From Undaria pinnatifida (taxonomy: Eukaryota; Sar; Phaeophyceae; Laminariales; Alariaceae), in NCBI GenBank assembly GCA_012845835.1, contig JABAKD010000017.1, positions 1,416,001-1,480,000 of the forward strand: a stretch of DNA of 64,000 nucleotides, in the 5' to 3' direction. Of the stretch, positions 62,996-64,000 are shown one piece after another. The position numbers were made by a program, and so were the translations under genes. Each line of letters starts with the position of its first letter. The stretch's first letter is position 1. The notes below the pieces were generated by a model. It saw nothing but the letters and a program-made list of their open reading frames with translations, had not been told where the DNA came from and ran no database searches.

Positions 62996-63590
62996 CTGCA
63001 CGGGCGCAGCGACGTCGATTCGTCACGGTAACGCCTCCTCTCGGGCACATGAACGAAATCGTCGGAATGTCATTCTTGCCTCATAACAAAAAAAAAAAAA
63101 ATCCTGCCTTGATAAACTCCTGCGGCTGTTTTGCGAGTACTCACGGGCAGAACTTCACGGCTGCTCGACACCGTTCATTCTAAGGCTGTCAAAAACGGTA
63201 TATTTCAGAAACCTGCTGACCGAGAGAGAGATGCCGAGGTTCTCGCTTTATTTTCACCCTCCGCGGTACCTACACCGTAGTTACTAGCTGGGTGGAGGAT
63301 AACAAGCCAATTGCATTACGCAGTTTTTTTTTTTCATCGACGTAAACACGCCAGTCCAAGTTTAGTTTGACCCGTACTGCTGTAAGATATTGACTGTTCC
63401 AGGTGCTCGAGGGAGACGAAACAATGTATCATATTTTTTAGGTACACCGTCGCCACATCATCGCCGCACCATCGCCACGGTAGGGGTGTGTAGCCCAGTA
63501 AGGCGGTGGTGTGCCATAGAGAACACTATGACCGCCTTGTAGAAGGAGCCCGCTTTGTTCATTTCGGGTTACGAGTGCGATTTCTCAGTC
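62996..63590. other. Upstream flank of exon 1; no exon confirmed
   Basis: Presumed intron with A and T runs (63090, 63325). A minus-strand RFLKYTV string near 63200 resembles a dynein-2 tail motif but could not be fitted into phase. Confidence 0.5.
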
Positions 63591-63921
63591 GCACCAAGCG
63601 TTCTTGACCGCCTTATATCGGGATACCGCTTTATTGGGGGACCCCTACTGTACCTCCAAAGCGATCTTGACCGCCTTATACTGGGATACCGCGTTATATT
63701 GGGATACCGCCTTATTGGGGGACCCCTACTGTACCTCCAAAGCGATTTTGACCGCCTTCATTGGGATACCGCCTTATTGGGGGATCCCTAGTGTACCTCC
63801 AAAGCGATCTTGACCGCCTTATATCGGGATACCGCCTTATTGGGGACCCCTATTCTACCTCCAATGCGAAATTGACCGCCTTATATCGGGATACCGCCTT
63901 ATTGGGGGACCCCTACTGCAA
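63590..63921 (+). repeat. Satellite-like tandem repeat, about 63-base unit, five copies
   Basis: Units begin tgaccgcct at 63605, 63668, 63749, 63811 and 63872 and contain gggataccgccttattgggg and cccctactgtacctccaaag. One unit has an extra roughly 18-base internal repeat. Confidence 0.95.
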
Positions 63922-64000
63922 TTAACAATAATTCAAGGCATTAATTATTTTCCGTGTTCAAGGGAAACGATAGCCAGCCGTGAATCAGATGCGTGCTTCA

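Noticed and set aside
63120-63240. Minus-strand RFLKYTV and REVLP as the exon before exon 1
   Set aside because: Resembles tail motifs FLKYKEL and ERETLL, but the two pieces are in different frames, spacing is wrong and a stop intervenes.
1-64000. CRISPR array, bacterial operon, rRNA or complete tRNA
   Set aside because: None seen. The tandem repeats have no spacer pattern and the gene structure is spliceosomal.

Overview
This is a eukaryotic nuclear window. Nearly all of it is one intron-rich gene on the minus strand: the heavy chain of cytoplasmic dynein 2 (DYNC2H1, also called DHC1b), the motor for retrograde intraflagellar transport. I placed 42 exons between 62995 (5' side) and 2009 (3' side). 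They join into 1,751 codons with no stop, every junction is in phase, and each block follows the known dynein-2 protein in order. The part seen runs from the tail (DHC_N1) through the linker (DHC_N2), AAA1 and AAA2 to the start of the AAA2-AAA3 region. The N-terminal few hundred residues lie past the right edge. AAA3-AAA6, the stalk and the C-terminus lie past the left edge. Forty introns are GT-AG and one is GC-AG.

The host must be a ciliated or flagellated eukaryote with long introns (about 80 bp to 8.8 kb) rich in repeats. A brown alga or related stramenopile fits, but that is inference. I see no bacterial genes, rRNA, CRISPR array or intact tRNA.

The introns carry the other content. The largest (15171-23975) holds a mobile-element-like block of nested inverted repeats. 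Its two arms (about 16530-18060 and 18340-20290) are mirror copies of one region that encodes an unknown protein and, in the right arm, a CCHC zinc knuckle. A three-unit hairpin array and end repeats flank it. Elsewhere there are four families of short repeats, mostly with inverted ends, some nested in each other. There is also a tRNA-headed SINE-like element with a shortened second copy, plus minisatellites and homopolymer tracts.

The most unusual pattern is that several exons have decayed or near-identical partial copies of their own splice-site/exon boundary in the adjoining intron (exons 5, 17, 18, 23, 28, 29 and 30). The copies lie mostly on the acceptor side and one lies on the donor side. 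This suggests repeated local tandem duplication across splice sites. No independent second gene could be supported with confidence.
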